From Betaproteobacteria bacterium SCN1 (GTDB lineage: Bacteria; Pseudomonadota; Gammaproteobacteria; Burkholderiales; Thiobacillaceae): a stretch of 64,000 bases of DNA. The position numbers and the translations under genes were made by a program. Positions 1-9,393 of the stretch are shown here, piece after piece (the stretch's first letter is position 1; each line of letters starts with the position of its first letter). The notes under the pieces are model-generated. The model searched no databases. It saw nothing but the letters and a program-made list of their open reading frames with translations, and was not told the DNA's origin. The stretch covers positions 1-64,000 of the forward strand of contig WBSF01000003.1 in NCBI GenBank assembly GCA_008923315.1, in the 5' to 3' direction.

Positions 1-203
1 CCATTTTTACGCCGCCTTATTACGCCGCCGATTCGGCTGAAAAGGGGTTTTTCTACAGCGTCAACCCAGCAGTTGAGGGGGCCTGTGCGGCTTTTTGCGC
101 AGGCCGCTCGCTAGCACGTTGACCGGTAAACGCTGAACACCGGACATATTGAACAGTCAGTCTGATGGACTGCTCTGGCCGATGAACCGACATCGAGATA
201 TCT

Positions 204-238
204 AACAAAAGACAAGGGCCACAATCGCGGCCCTTGTC
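204..238 (-). terminator. Terminator of the pyruvate dehydrogenase operon
   Basis: A perfect 10-bp inverted repeat (GACAAGGGCC and GGCCCTTGTC, loop of 8 nt) lies 22 nt beyond the stop codon of the E2-E3 gene. On the minus strand it is followed by a T-rich run (TTTTGTTAG), the form of a Rho-independent terminator. The 203 bases to its left hold no gene that I can support. They contain only a weaker hairpin at about 83-108. Confidence 0.85.
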
Positions 239-259
239 TCGTTTGAAGTTCCAGACAGC

Positions 260-3200
260 TTACCGCTTCGCCGTCCGCCGCAGCCGGTTCAACAATCTTC
301 TCGCCAGCTCGCCGAAGAGTTCGGTTTGCGTGGGGTGCGGGAAGATGGCTTTGGCGACCTGTGTCAGGGTCATGTCGCCGGCCACCATCATCACGCCGAT
401 GCCGATGAGGGTATCGGTGTGGTCGGCGAGGAAGTGCACGCCGATGATGCGGCCGGTGGCCTTGTCGGCCACGAGCTTGAGCATGCCGTCGGTTTCGCCG
501 GTGATCATGGCCTTGGCGTCGATGCTCATGGGCATTTTGGCTTCGACGGCGTCGATGCCCTTGGCCTTGGCCTGCGCAACGCTCAGGCCGACGAAGCCGG
601 CTTGCGGGCGCGAGAAAGTCACGCCGCAATCCTTGTCCTGGTCGTAGGTGCCGCCGTGGCCCAACAGGTTGGACGCGGCGACGCGGCCTTGAGTAGCGGC
701 GGTGTGCGCGAGCATGTAGCCGCCGACCACGTCGCCCACGGCAAAGATGTGGGGCACGCTGGTCTGGCCGCTGGTGCTGACCTGGATGGCGGCGCCGTCG
801 AGTGCGATACCGGCCTTGTCGAGGTTGAGTTTCGCGGTGTCGGGGCGCTTGCCGGTGGCGACGAGCACGAGGTCGCAGTCAAAGGTTTTGGCTTCGCCTT
901 CGGCGGTTTTGTAGCCGACCTGCATGGCGCCGGGTTTGCCGGACACGCTGTCGATGGAGGCGCCGGTGACGACGGCGAATTCCTTTTCCAGCAGGCCGAT
1001 CAGGGTTTTGCCGATTTCTTCCTCGATTTCGGCGAGGATGCGCGGCTGGCGCTCGAGCATGAGGATTTCGGTGCCGAAGTCGCGGAAGATCTGCGCCATT
1101 TCGACGCCGATGACGCCGCCGCCGACGATGGCCATTTTCTTCGGCGGGTTCGCCAGATTCCAGATGGTGTCGGAGGTGACGACGCCGCCGGTGGCGAGGT
1201 TTTCACGCGCGCCGGGAATCGGCGGCACGAAGGCGGGCGCGCCGGTGGCGATGACGGCGGCGCCGAAGGTGAGCTGGCTTTCCTTGCCGTCGGGCGCGGT
1301 GACTTTCAGCGTGTGGGCGTCGACGAATTCGCCGAAACCTTCGATCACGTTGATCTTCATGCCCTTGTCGGCCTTGAGCGCCATTTCGCCGCGCGAGGTT
1401 TGCACCCAGCGGCGGTGCTCTTCGACCTGCTGCCAGTTGAGGCGGGGTTCGGCGGTGCCGTCGACCCCCATGTGCGCGTCGTGGGCGCGGTTGCGGATGT
1501 TGTCCGCCGCGGCACGCCAGGCCTTGGAGGGAATGCAGCCGCGCCACAGGCATTCGCCGCCGGGGAAGGGCTCGTTGTGCACCATGGCGACCTTGATGCC
1601 GTGGTCGGCGAGGTCGCGCGCGCAGTCTTCGCCGCCGGGGCCGCCGCCGATGACGACGACGGGGTAGTCCCAGTTGCCTTCGGGGATGGGCGAGACGGCG
1701 GGCGCGGCGTGGCTGACCGATGCGGCAGTCGCCGCAGCGACATTCCCTGACCCCTGAATCCCGGCCCCTGCCCCCTCGCTTGCAATCCAGCTATCCGGTG
1801 CTTCGATGGTCTGTTTGAGCGTGGCCAGGTAAAGCGCCACGTCGGCGCCGTTCAGCACGCGGTGGTCGCCGGTGATGGTGAACGGGGTTCCTTGAGGACC
1901 GTTCGCGGCGATGGCGAGGATGGCGGCGATGCCGGGGGTGGGAATCGCGGTGAAGTGCGACACGCCCAGCATGCCCATGTTGGAAATGGTGAAGGTGGGG
2001 TTGGCGTACTCGGCGGGGGCGAGCTTGCGCACGCGGGCGCGTTCGACCAGGCCTGTCCAGTCGCCCTGCAGCGCGGCCAGCGATTTTTTCTCGATGCCGT
2101 GGAGGATAGGCACGACGAGGCCGCCGTCGTTGGACATGACGGCCACGCCAAAATCGTGATTCGCGCGTTCGACCAGCTTGTCGACCGGCTGGTAGGCCCA
2201 GTTCATGCGCGGGAATTTGGCCATGGCCACGGAGCAGGCTTTGGCGATGGCGACCGTGACCGAGACCTTGTTGGCCTTGGCGGCGGCGGTGAGCTTGCCG
2301 GTGTCGATGTTCACCGTGACGTTGAAGGTCGGCAGGGTGAGCGAGGCGGCCATCGCGTGCGAGACGGCCTTTTCCATCGAGGTCATGGCGCGACCCTGAC
2401 CGGGCACGTCGACCTGCGGCAGCGAGTGCGCCACTTCCTGCATGGACGGCCGCGCGCGCGCCACGTCGGCGGCCACGATCACGCCGGAAGGCCCCGAGCC
2501 GGCCAGGCCGGCAATGTTCACGCCGAGCTGGGCGGCCACCTTGCGCGCATACGGCGAAGCGGGGCGGCCCGGCACGCGCGGCACCGGCGGCTGGTTGCCG
2601 CTTGCGGCGATCTGCGCGGGCGTGGTCTTGGGTGTGGGGATGTGGGCGGGCCTGTTGGCCGGGTGCGGCGCGACCTTGTGCGTGTCCTTGACCTTGTGGT
2701 CGGCAGAGATCGTCACCCCGGTGTCGTTGGCCTTGGCGGCGTCGTCGACGATGAAGGCCATGGGATGGCCGACTTCGACCACGCTGCCGACGTCGGCGAT
2801 GGGGCCGGAGAGGAAGCCTTCCTGGAAGACTTCGACGTCCATGATGGCCTTGTCGGTTTCGACCGTGGCCACGATGTCGCCGCGCTTGATCGCTTCGCCG
2901 GGCTGCTTTTCCCAGGTGACGACGACGCCTTCGGTCATCGTGTCCGAGAGCTGCGGCATCACGATGGGCGTGCCGGCGTGGTGCGGGATCATTTCGGTCT
3001 GGGCTTTTTCCTCGACCACCTCGTCGGCGGCAATGGTGAGATCGCCCTGCGTGTCGGAGATGTAGCCCAGCGCGCCGCCCACGGCGACCGTGGCGCCCAC
3101 GTCGGCGAGCGGTCCGGCGAGGTAGCCGGCCTTGAACACCTCGACGTCCATGATGGCCTTGTCGGTTTCGACCGTGGCGACGATGTCGCCGCGCTCGACG

Positions 3201-3292
3201 CGGTCGCCGGCCTGCTTTTCCCATGTCACGACCACCCCTTCGGTCATCGTGTCGGACAGCTGGGGCATGGTTATCGCATAGTGTTGGGACAT
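260..3292 (-). CDS. Fused pyruvate dehydrogenase E2 (dihydrolipoamide acetyltransferase) and E3 (dihydrolipoamide dehydrogenase)
   Basis: A 1010-residue protein that joins two enzymes normally made separately. Order: lipoyl domain 1 (residues 1-80, lipoyl-lysine in ETDKA at K45), lipoyl domain 2 (about 108-183, K148), a linker, a peripheral-subunit-binding domain (about 244-280), an acyltransferase domain (about 300-502), a short Ala/Gly/Ser linker, then a flavin disulfide reductase from about residue 543 with GGGPGG, the redox pair CLWRGC (C581, C586) and a C-terminal HPTQTE active-site motif. The E2 motif normally read DHRxxDG is here DHRVLNG, so the conserved Asp is Asn481. It is the last gene of the E1-alpha/E1-beta operon, so its role in the PDH complex is secure. 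I chose ATG 3292 over a TTG ten codons upstream because it sits behind GGAAACAGACAC and directly starts the lipoyl domain. Confidence 0.93.
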   Translation of the reverse strand: MSQHYAITMPQLSDTMTEGVVVTWEKQAGDRVERGDIVATVETDKAIMDVEVFKAGYLAGPLADVGATVAVGGALGYISDTQGDLTIAADEVVEEKAQTEMIPHHAGTPIVMPQLSDTMTEGVVVTWEKQPGEAIKRGDIVATVETDKAIMDVEVFQEGFLSGPIADVGSVVEVGHPMAFIVDDAAKANDTGVTISADHKVKDTHKVAPHPANRPAHIPTPKTTPAQIAASGNQPPVPRVPGRPASPYARKVAAQLGVNIAGLAGSGPSGVIVAADVARARPSMQEVAHSLPQVDVPGQGRAMTSMEKAVSHAMAASLTLPTFNVTVNIDTGKLTAAAKANKVSVTVAIAKACSVAMAKFPRMNWAYQPVDKLVERANHDFGVAVMSNDGGLVVPILHGIEKKSLAALQGDWTGLVERARVRKLAPAEYANPTFTISNMGMLGVSHFTAIPTPGIAAILAIAANGPQGTPFTITGDHRVLNGADVALYLATLKQTIEAPDSWIASEGAGAGIQGSGNVAAATAASVSHAAPAVSPIPEGNWDYPVVVIGGGPGGEDCARDLADHGIKVAMVHNEPFPGGECLWRGCIPSKAWRAAADNIRNRAHDAHMGVDGTAEPRLNWQQVEEHRRWVQTSRGEMALKADKGMKINVIEGFGEFVDAHTLKVTAPDGKESQLTFGAAVIATGAPAFVPPIPGARENLATGGVVTSDTIWNLANPPKKMAIVGGGVIGVEMAQIFRDFGTEILMLERQPRILAEIEEEIGKTLIGLLEKEFAVVTGASIDSVSGKPGAMQVGYKTAEGEAKTFDCDLVLVATGKRPDTAKLNLDKAGIALDGAAIQVSTSGQTSVPHIFAVGDVVGGYMLAHTAATQGRVAASNLLGHGGTYDQDKDCGVTFSRPQAGFVGLSVAQAKAKGIDAVEAKMPMSIDAKAMITGETDGMLKLVADKATGRIIGVHFLADHTDTLIGIGVMMVAGDMTLTQVAKAIFPHPTQTELFGELARRLLNRLRRTAKR

Positions 3293-3322
3293 GTGTCTGT
3301 TTCCGTGAGGAGTGGGGTGCAA

Positions 3323-3356
3323 GGCATGGGCGGGGCGCTTGCGCCCCGCCCATGCC
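3323..3356 (-). other. Perfect intercistronic hairpin between E1-beta and E2-E3
   Basis: A 15-bp perfect, very GC-rich inverted repeat with a CTTG loop lies in the 72-nt gap between the E1-beta stop and the E2-E3 start. No T-run follows it in the direction of transcription, so it looks more like an mRNA-processing or stability element than a terminator. I infer that it may tune the ratio of E1 to E2-E3. Confidence 0.6.
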
Positions 3357-3364
3357 CCGCGTAG

Positions 3365-4348
3365 TTACGCCTTGCCGAAGAGCTTCAGAACTGCCTTCAC
3401 CACGTCTTCGTGATCGGGAATCGTCGCCTTTTCCAGCGTGTGGTTGTAAGGCTGCGGCACCAGGGCGGAATGCACGCGCACGGGCGCGGCGTCCAGTTCG
3501 AAGAAGCATTCCTCGTTGATGATGGCGATGACTTCGGAGCCGACGCCGACCGGCGCTTCGTCTTCCTCGGCAATGACGGCGCGGTGGGTCTTGGACACCG
3601 ATTTGCGGATGCCGTCGCGGTCGAGCGGGGCGAGCGAATACAGGTCGACGACTTCAGCCGAGATGCCGTACTGCTTGTCGAGGATCTCGGCGGCCTTGAG
3701 GCACCAGTGCACCGAGATGTTGTAGCCGAAGAGCGTGACGTCGGTGCCGGCGCGGGCGATGTCGGAGCCTTCCAGCGGGTGGAAGTATTCGCCGTCGGGC
3801 ACTTCGCCCTTCATGTTGTACATGAGTTCGTGTTCGTTGATGAACACGGGGTCGTCGCAGCGGATCGCCGACTTCAGCAGCCCGTAGGCCTGCTTCGGAT
3901 TGGACGGCGTGACGACACGCAGGCCGGCGATGCCCATGAACACCTTTTCCATGCGCGCGGAGTGCTGCGCGCCGAGCTGGTGGGCTGCGCCGCCGGCGGA
4001 GCGGAACACGCAGGGCGCGGCCAGCTGGCCGCCGGACATGTAGCGCACCTTGGCGGCGGAGTTGAACATCTGGTCCATCGCCAGCCAGGCGAAGTTGACC
4101 GACATGATTTCGACGATGGGACGCACGCCGAGGAAGGAGGCGCCGACGGCCAGGCCGGTGAAGCCGTTCTCGGAGATGGGGGTGTCCATCACGCGCAGCG
4201 GGCCGTATTTCTCGTACAGGCCCTTGGTGGCCTTGTAGGTGCCGCCGGCGACGCCGATGTCCTCGCCCATGCAGATGACGAGCGGGTCGCGCGCCATTTC
4301 TTCGTCGTGGGCGCGCTGGATCGCTTCCCAGTACATGATGTTTGCCAT
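3365..4348 (-). CDS. pdhB: Pyruvate dehydrogenase E1 component, beta subunit
   Basis: A 327-residue protein of the transketolase-like pyrimidine-binding family with a transketolase C-terminal domain. It is the beta subunit of the alpha2-beta2 E1 that decarboxylates pyruvate with thiamine pyrophosphate. Visible features are the N-terminal GEDIG motif, the DTPISE motif near residue 57, the catalytic-loop region with a GGAAHQLGAQHS stretch, and the C-terminal domain from about 195. The length is typical. The gene begins 18 nt after the E1-alpha stop behind CAGGAAAGACAAC, so the two are co-translated. It is closer to the alphaproteobacterial/plastid type of PDH-E1 than to the single-chain AceE, which is my judgement from memory of the families. 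Confidence 0.93.
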   Translation of the reverse strand: MANIMYWEAIQRAHDEEMARDPLVICMGEDIGVAGGTYKATKGLYEKYGPLRVMDTPISENGFTGLAVGASFLGVRPIVEIMSVNFAWLAMDQMFNSAAKVRYMSGGQLAAPCVFRSAGGAAHQLGAQHSARMEKVFMGIAGLRVVTPSNPKQAYGLLKSAIRCDDPVFINEHELMYNMKGEVPDGEYFHPLEGSDIARAGTDVTLFGYNISVHWCLKAAEILDKQYGISAEVVDLYSLAPLDRDGIRKSVSKTHRAVIAEEDEAPVGVGSEVIAIINEECFFELDAAPVRVHSALVPQPYNHTLEKATIPDHEDVVKAVLKLFGKA

Positions 4349-4366
4349 GTTGTCTTTCCTGAAAAC

Positions 4367-5368
4367 TTATGCGGCCTTGCCGGTGAGCCAGGGGAGTTGG
4401 GTTTCGCGGTCGGCGAAAACGTATTTCTCGAGATCTTCGACGCGCGGCTCGGGCGACTGCTCGGCGAACTTGATGACCTCGTTCTCGATGTAGGCGTCGG
4501 TTTCCTTTTCGATCGCTTCGTAGTCGGCCATGCTCATTTCGCCGGTTTCGATCAGGCGGTCGCGCAGGATGAAAATCGGGTCGCGCTGCTTCCAGAGTTC
4601 CTCCTCCTCGCGCGAGCGGTAGCCGCGCGAATCCGACATGGAGTGGCCGCGATAGCGGTAGGTCATCAGTTCGAGGAAGTAGGGGCCCTTGCCGCTGCGG
4701 ACGTGATCGACCGCGAGACGGGCGGCTGCATAGACCTTGTCGATGTCCTGGCCGTCGCATTCTGCGGCCTCGATGCCGTAGGCGCAGACGCGCTTGTGCT
4801 GATGGATCACGGCGGTGGAACGCTCGATCGAGGTGCCGATGCCGTAGAGGTTGTTTTCGCAGATGAACAGCACGGGCAGTTTCCACAGCGCGGCCATGTT
4901 CATGGTCTCGTGGAAGGTGCCCTGGTTGTTGGCCGCGTCGCCGAGGAAGCAGATCGCGATCTCGTCGCCGCCTTTCAGCTGGATGGCCTTGGCGATGCCG
5001 GCGGCCAGCGGGAAGGGACCGCCGACCAGCGCGTAGCCGCCCATGAAGCGCTTGCCCGCGTCGAAGATGTGCATGGAGCCGCCGCGGCCTTTCGAGGAAC
5101 CGGTCTCCTTGCCGTAGAGCTCGGCCATGACTTCCTTCGGATCGGCCCCGCACTTGATGGCGTGAACGTGATCGCGGTAGCCGGTGATGACGTAGTCGTG
5201 GCCGGGCCGTGCGGCCTCCATCACGCCGTTGCAGCAGGCTTCCTGGCCGGGGTAGAGGTGGAGGAAGCCGCCGATCTTGCGTTCGATGTAGGCCTGGTAG
5301 CAGCGCTCTTCGAAGCGCCGGTGCAACACCATTTCGCGCAGCACACGTTTCTTGTCTTCAATCTTCAT
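4367..5368 (-). CDS. pdhA: Pyruvate dehydrogenase E1 component, alpha subunit
   Basis: A 333-residue TPP-dependent dehydrogenase E1 alpha chain. The thiamine diphosphate/Mg motif is GDAANNQG followed about 30 residues later by ICENN, and the phosphorylation-loop region of the family is present as YRGHSMSD. SKGRGGSMH near residue 100 is also characteristic. I chose ATG 5368 (MKIEDKK) rather than a start 15 codons upstream because it follows AAGGG at good spacing. It is the first gene of the operon E1-alpha, E1-beta, E2-E3, and is divergent from the aminopeptidase gene across 130 bp, where its promoter must lie. An acetoin or branched-chain E1 is the alternative, but the sequence reads as the pyruvate type. 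Confidence 0.92.
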   Translation of the reverse strand: MKIEDKKRVLREMVLHRRFEERCYQAYIERKIGGFLHLYPGQEACCNGVMEAARPGHDYVITGYRDHVHAIKCGADPKEVMAELYGKETGSSKGRGGSMHIFDAGKRFMGGYALVGGPFPLAAGIAKAIQLKGGDEIAICFLGDAANNQGTFHETMNMAALWKLPVLFICENNLYGIGTSIERSTAVIHQHKRVCAYGIEAAECDGQDIDKVYAAARLAVDHVRSGKGPYFLELMTYRYRGHSMSDSRGYRSREEEELWKQRDPIFILRDRLIETGEMSMADYEAIEKETDAYIENEVIKFAEQSPEPRVEDLEKYVFADRETQLPWLTGKAA

Positions 5369-5498
5369 TCGGTTACCCTTGTTCTTGGGTTCGGGAAATC
5401 CAGCGCCGGCCAATCGGCGCCGGTTAATTCGGCAAACGGCGAATTATCCGGGAAACCCCGCCAACCATCAAGAAAAACGCCGCCTCCAAGGATTCGAC

Positions 5499-6956
5499 AT
5501 GCTGCCCGAACTCGCTGAAAACAAACAGGAAATCTCCGCCAAATCACTCGCCTCGGCAGGCCATGCGCTGCTGCTGCTGCCGGCCGGGAAGAGCCTGTCC
5601 GAGCTGCCCGGCGGGGCTGCGCTCCGGGATGCGCTGAAGCGCCGCGGCATGAAACCGGACGCGCTGGCGAAGACGCCGGTGACGCTGCAGCTGCCCGGCG
5701 GCACGCTCGCCACCTACGCCATGCTGGCACCGGAGACCGATGCCTTCGCCGCACATGAGCAGATCCGCAAGGCGCTCGCGCCGCTGCTGGCCGAGCATCC
5801 CCGGTCGCTCGCGCTGGCCGTGTTCGGCGAGGCTGCCTTCAAGGCATGGGCGGCGGCGGCGGCGGTCTACGTCGCGCTGGTGAACGGCGTGCCGCTGCCG
5901 GCGCAGAAATCGAAAGCCGATCCGGCGGTGAAGCGCGTTGCGGTGCACGGCCATGCGTCGAAGGGCAGCCTCGACCGCGTGCGCGCCGTTGCCGAGGGCA
6001 ACGTGCTGTGCCGTGCGCTCACTGCGCTGCCGCCCAACGCACTGACGCCCGCTGCGTACCGCAAGCGGATCAGGGCGCTGGCAAAAGAATACGGCTGGGC
6101 GGTGGAGGAACTGCCCTATGCGAAGCTGAAGAAAATGGGCGCGGGCGCTTTCTGTGCCGTGGCCCAGGGGTCGCCGGTGAAGGATGCCGCGATCGTGCGG
6201 CTGTCGTATCGCGGTGCCGCCAGCAAAATGACGCGCCCGCTGGCGCTGGTGGGCAAGGGCATCTGCTTCGATACCGGCGGCCACAATCTCAAGCCTGCGC
6301 GCTACATGCAGCGGATGAACGAGGACATGAACGGTTCGGCGGTGGTGCTCGGCATTCTCGCGGCCGTCAGCCGCATGAAGCGGCCGGTGAACATCGACGC
6401 CTGGCTCGCCATTGCGGAAAACCATATCGGGCCGGACGCCTACCGGCCGAGCGAAGTCGTGAAGGCCTTGAACGGCACGACCATCGAGGTCGTCCACACC
6501 GACGCCGAAGGCCGCATGGCGCTGGCCGATGCGCTTGCGCTCGCGGCACGCGAGAAGCCGGCGCAGATCGTCGATTTCGCTACGCTCACCGGTTCCATGC
6601 ACGTCGCCGTCGGCGTGCGCATGTCGGGCATCTTCGCCACCGATTCGACGCTGGCGCACCAGGCCTCGCGCGCGGGCGCGCAGTCCGGCGAGCGCGTCGT
6701 CGCCTTCCCTGCGCCGGCGGATTACGACAGCGCGCTCGATTCCGACGTGGCCGACATCAAGCAGTGCACGCTCGACGGCGAGGCCGATCACATCCTCGCC
6801 ACCCGCTTCCTGTCGCGCTTCGTCGGCGACACGCCCTGGATCCACGTCGATCTGGCTGCGCACATCTGCAAGGGCGGCCTGGGCGCGGTGGCGAGCGACA
6901 CCAACGGGTTCGGGGTCGCGTGGGGGATGGCGCTGCTCGACCGGCTCGCGTCTTGA
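5499..6956 (+). CDS. Leucyl aminopeptidase family (M17) protein
   Basis: A 485-residue cytosolic metallo-aminopeptidase of the PepA/PepB family, which trims N-terminal residues from peptides. The metal and catalytic motifs are VGKGICFDTGG (K253, D258) and HTDAEGR (D335, E337, R339). The second usually reads NTDAEGR, so His333 is a change at a non-ligand position, and the first usually reads GKGxxFDSGG. EDMNGSA corresponds to the family's DMGGA segment. The N-terminal third is poorly conserved, as usual for M17. ATG 5499 follows AAGGA at 7 nt. It overlaps the following pseudouridine synthase gene by a few bases. Confidence 0.9.
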   Translation: MLPELAENKQEISAKSLASAGHALLLLPAGKSLSELPGGAALRDALKRRGMKPDALAKTPVTLQLPGGTLATYAMLAPETDAFAAHEQIRKALAPLLAEHPRSLALAVFGEAAFKAWAAAAAVYVALVNGVPLPAQKSKADPAVKRVAVHGHASKGSLDRVRAVAEGNVLCRALTALPPNALTPAAYRKRIRALAKEYGWAVEELPYAKLKKMGAGAFCAVAQGSPVKDAAIVRLSYRGAASKMTRPLALVGKGICFDTGGHNLKPARYMQRMNEDMNGSAVVLGILAAVSRMKRPVNIDAWLAIAENHIGPDAYRPSEVVKALNGTTIEVVHTDAEGRMALADALALAAREKPAQIVDFATLTGSMHVAVGVRMSGIFATDSTLAHQASRAGAQSGERVVAFPAPADYDSALDSDVADIKQCTLDGEADHILATRFLSRFVGDTPWIHVDLAAHICKGGLGAVASDTNGFGVAWGMALLDRLAS

Positions 6957-7594
6957 GCGGTTTCATTCCGCTGTACGCCGACGACGCGCTGCTGGTCGTC
7001 GACAAGCCCGCCGGCCTGCTTTCGGTACCGGGCCGCGGGCCGGACAAGGCCGATTGCCTCGCCGCGCGGGCGCAGGCCGAATTCTCCGATGCGCGGATCG
7101 TGCACCGGCTCGACATGGACACCTCGGGCCTGATCGCGCTGGCGCGTGGGGCCGAGGCGCATCGCACGCTGTCGCGCGCCTTTGCCGCCCGCGCGGTGGT
7201 AAAGCGCTACGTCGCGCTGGTGGCGGGCCGGCTGTCGCCGCCGGAAACGGAATGGGGTACGGTCGAGCTGCCGCTCATCTGCGACTGGCCGAACCGGCCG
7301 CTGCAGAAAGTGGATCGCGAACGGGGCAAACCCAGCGTCACGCGCTGGCGGGTGCTGGGCTATGACGCCGCGATGGATGCGACGCGGGTGGAGCTGGTGC
7401 CGGTGACCGGGCGTTCGCACCAGCTGCGCGTCCATCTGCGCGAACTGGGGCATCCGATGCTGGGCGATCCGCTCTACGCGCCTGCGGCGATCCGCGCGCA
7501 GGCGCCGCGTCTGCTGTTGCACGCGGCTGCGCTGGCGGTGCCGCATCCATTCACCGGCGCCACGTGCGCATTCGAATCGCCGCCGCCGTTCTGA
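6953..7594 (+). CDS. RluA-family pseudouridine synthase
   Basis: A 213-residue RNA pseudouridine synthase. The catalytic motif HRLDMDTSGL carries the essential Asp, the N-terminal DKPAGLLSVPGRG motif and the C-terminal GRSHQLRVHL motif are those of the RluA class, and there is no S4 domain. The short form resembles RluA, which modifies 23S rRNA U746 and tRNA U32, but the exact target cannot be read from the sequence. The only start in frame near the beginning is TTG 6953, which overlaps the TGA stop of the aminopeptidase gene (TTGA), so translational coupling is likely. Confidence 0.88.
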   Translation: MSGFIPLYADDALLVVDKPAGLLSVPGRGPDKADCLAARAQAEFSDARIVHRLDMDTSGLIALARGAEAHRTLSRAFAARAVVKRYVALVAGRLSPPETEWGTVELPLICDWPNRPLQKVDRERGKPSVTRWRVLGYDAAMDATRVELVPVTGRSHQLRVHLRELGHPMLGDPLYAPAAIRAQAPRLLLHAAALAVPHPFTGATCAFESPPPF

Positions 7595-7598
7595 GCGT

Positions 7599-8099
7599 TC
7601 AGCGAGACCCGGGCGCCGCGGCGCGCGGCACGACTATGCGCACATAGTCGAGCAATTCGTAATTGCGGATCTGCACCGGGCCGCTCGGTGCGACATTGAT
7701 GTAAGCGGGAAAGCTTTCCGCACCCAGGCCGCGCCAGCCGGCGTGGGTTTCGCACACGTGGACCGGAATGTCCCGGTCGCGGCTCAGGCTTTCGGCCAGC
7801 GCATGTACCTGCGCGTGACGGTCGCGTTGCGATTGCTGCAGGGCGAACATTTCCTGGCCGTGTGCGACCAGTGCAAGCGGCAGGCCGGGATAACGCGCCC
7901 GCAGGCGCTCGCCGGCCTGCCTGACCCAGGGCAACGCCAGGCCCAGCGCATCGGGGTCGCGGTCGACGATTTCAAACACCACTCCGCCCGGTGCGGCTGG
8001 GTGCGCCAGCACGTCTTCGAGCGTGGCGGCCATCGCGGCGGAACCGAGCAGGCCCAGACCGAGGCAGGCGGAAAAAAAGCGGACCGGCAGGCGGTTCAT
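7599..8099 (-). CDS. Secreted DsrE-like protein
   Basis: A 166-residue protein with a clear signal peptide (MNRLPVRFF, a hydrophobic core, cleavage near AMAA) followed by a DsrE/DsrF-like domain of the kind with an ALVAHG strand and a late VHVCETH segment. The single Cys there matches the position used in many DsrE-fold proteins. Cytoplasmic DsrE proteins carry sulfur. Exported single-domain relatives are common near sulfur or metal genes but have no settled function. ATG 8099 was chosen because it begins the signal peptide. An upstream in-frame extension lacks export features. It is divergent from the Met-rich peptide gene. Confidence 0.7.
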   Translation of the reverse strand: MNRLPVRFFSACLGLGLLGSAAMAATLEDVLAHPAAPGGVVFEIVDRDPDALGLALPWVRQAGERLRARYPGLPLALVAHGQEMFALQQSQRDRHAQVHALAESLSRDRDIPVHVCETHAGWRGLGAESFPAYINVAPSGPVQIRNYELLDYVRIVVPRAAAPGSR

Positions 8100-8257
8100 G
8101 GCGGCATCCGGGGAAATTGCAGGGGGGCGCCCGTCCGGTGTCGAGCCGGCTGCGCAGGTGTGAAATATACTCGTCCTGCGCGGGGCGGACCGTCGCGCGC
8201 CAGCCTTGCGTTTTGCACGGGCTGTTCGATATGCGATCAATCATCTGGAGACTTCCC

Positions 8258-8707
8258 ATGAAAATACTGTCGGTTCTGCTGTTCTCAGCCATGTTCGCCA
8301 TGTCTCCAGCCGTATTCTCCCAGGAAGCGCCGCCGGGTGACGGCGTGCCGAACGTGCCGGAAATCGCGCCGTCCCCGGCGGCCAAGGGCGACAGCGAAAA
8401 ATGCAGGCATGACGGTATGGGCAAAATGGCGCACGCCGGCATGAAGGACATGGGCGGGATGAACGGTTGCTGCAAGAGCCGGTCCGGCAGCCAGACCCAG
8501 GGCGGTTGCGAAAAATGCAGGCAGGGGGGCATGGATCATTCGATGCATGCCGGCATGGGAGACATGCAACACGGCGGGGCGGGCGGCATGGCCTGCTGCG
8601 GGGGCAGGGGAGAGGGCGGGCAGGCCGCTCTGGAGCGCCGCGTGGCCGAGCTGGAAAAACGCCTCGACCTGATCCAGCAACTGCTGCTTCAGACGCGCCC
8701 GCATTGA
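8258..8707 (+). CDS. Small secreted Met/His/Cys-rich protein, probable metal binder
   Basis: A 149-residue protein: signal peptide (MKILSVLLFSAMF, cleavage near VFSQ), then two copies of an EKCRHDGMGKM/EKCRQGGMDHS unit rich in Met, His, Gly and CC pairs, then a C-terminal amphipathic helix (about 120-147) with heptad leucines. Met-rich and His-rich exported peptides of this kind usually bind copper or silver. The repeat and the CC pairs support metal binding, but copper is inference. ATG 8258 follows CTGGAG. The gene is convergent with folE. Confidence 0.75.
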   Translation: MKILSVLLFSAMFAMSPAVFSQEAPPGDGVPNVPEIAPSPAAKGDSEKCRHDGMGKMAHAGMKDMGGMNGCCKSRSGSQTQGGCEKCRQGGMDHSMHAGMGDMQHGGAGGMACCGGRGEGGQAALERRVAELEKRLDLIQQLLLQTRPH

Positions 8708-8709
8708 AC

Positions 8710-8733
8710 GCCGCGGGGCGGCGGCCCCGCGGC
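8710..8733. terminator. Hairpin between convergent genes
   Basis: A perfect 10-bp GC-rich inverted repeat (GCCGCGGGGC / GCCCCGCGGC, GGCG loop) lies directly after the Met-rich gene and just beyond the end of folE on the other strand. There is no strong T-run on either side, so termination is plausible but not certain. Confidence 0.5.
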
Positions 8734-8741
8734 CCTGCGGT

Positions 8742-9296
<555 letters not shown>

Positions 9297-9393
9297 GCGT
9301 AATCTCGTGGGAAGTCCGGCACCGACTGTGCCGGAGCCTCCGGCATGCGTCAACCCGGCTGACGATGGGGCGATGGGGTCCGGGGCCCGCGAT

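Noticed and set aside
326-1750. Plus-strand frame antisense to the E2-E3 gene
   Set aside because: Gly/Ala/His/Asp-rich shadow with no family motif. The minus strand is unmistakably PDH.
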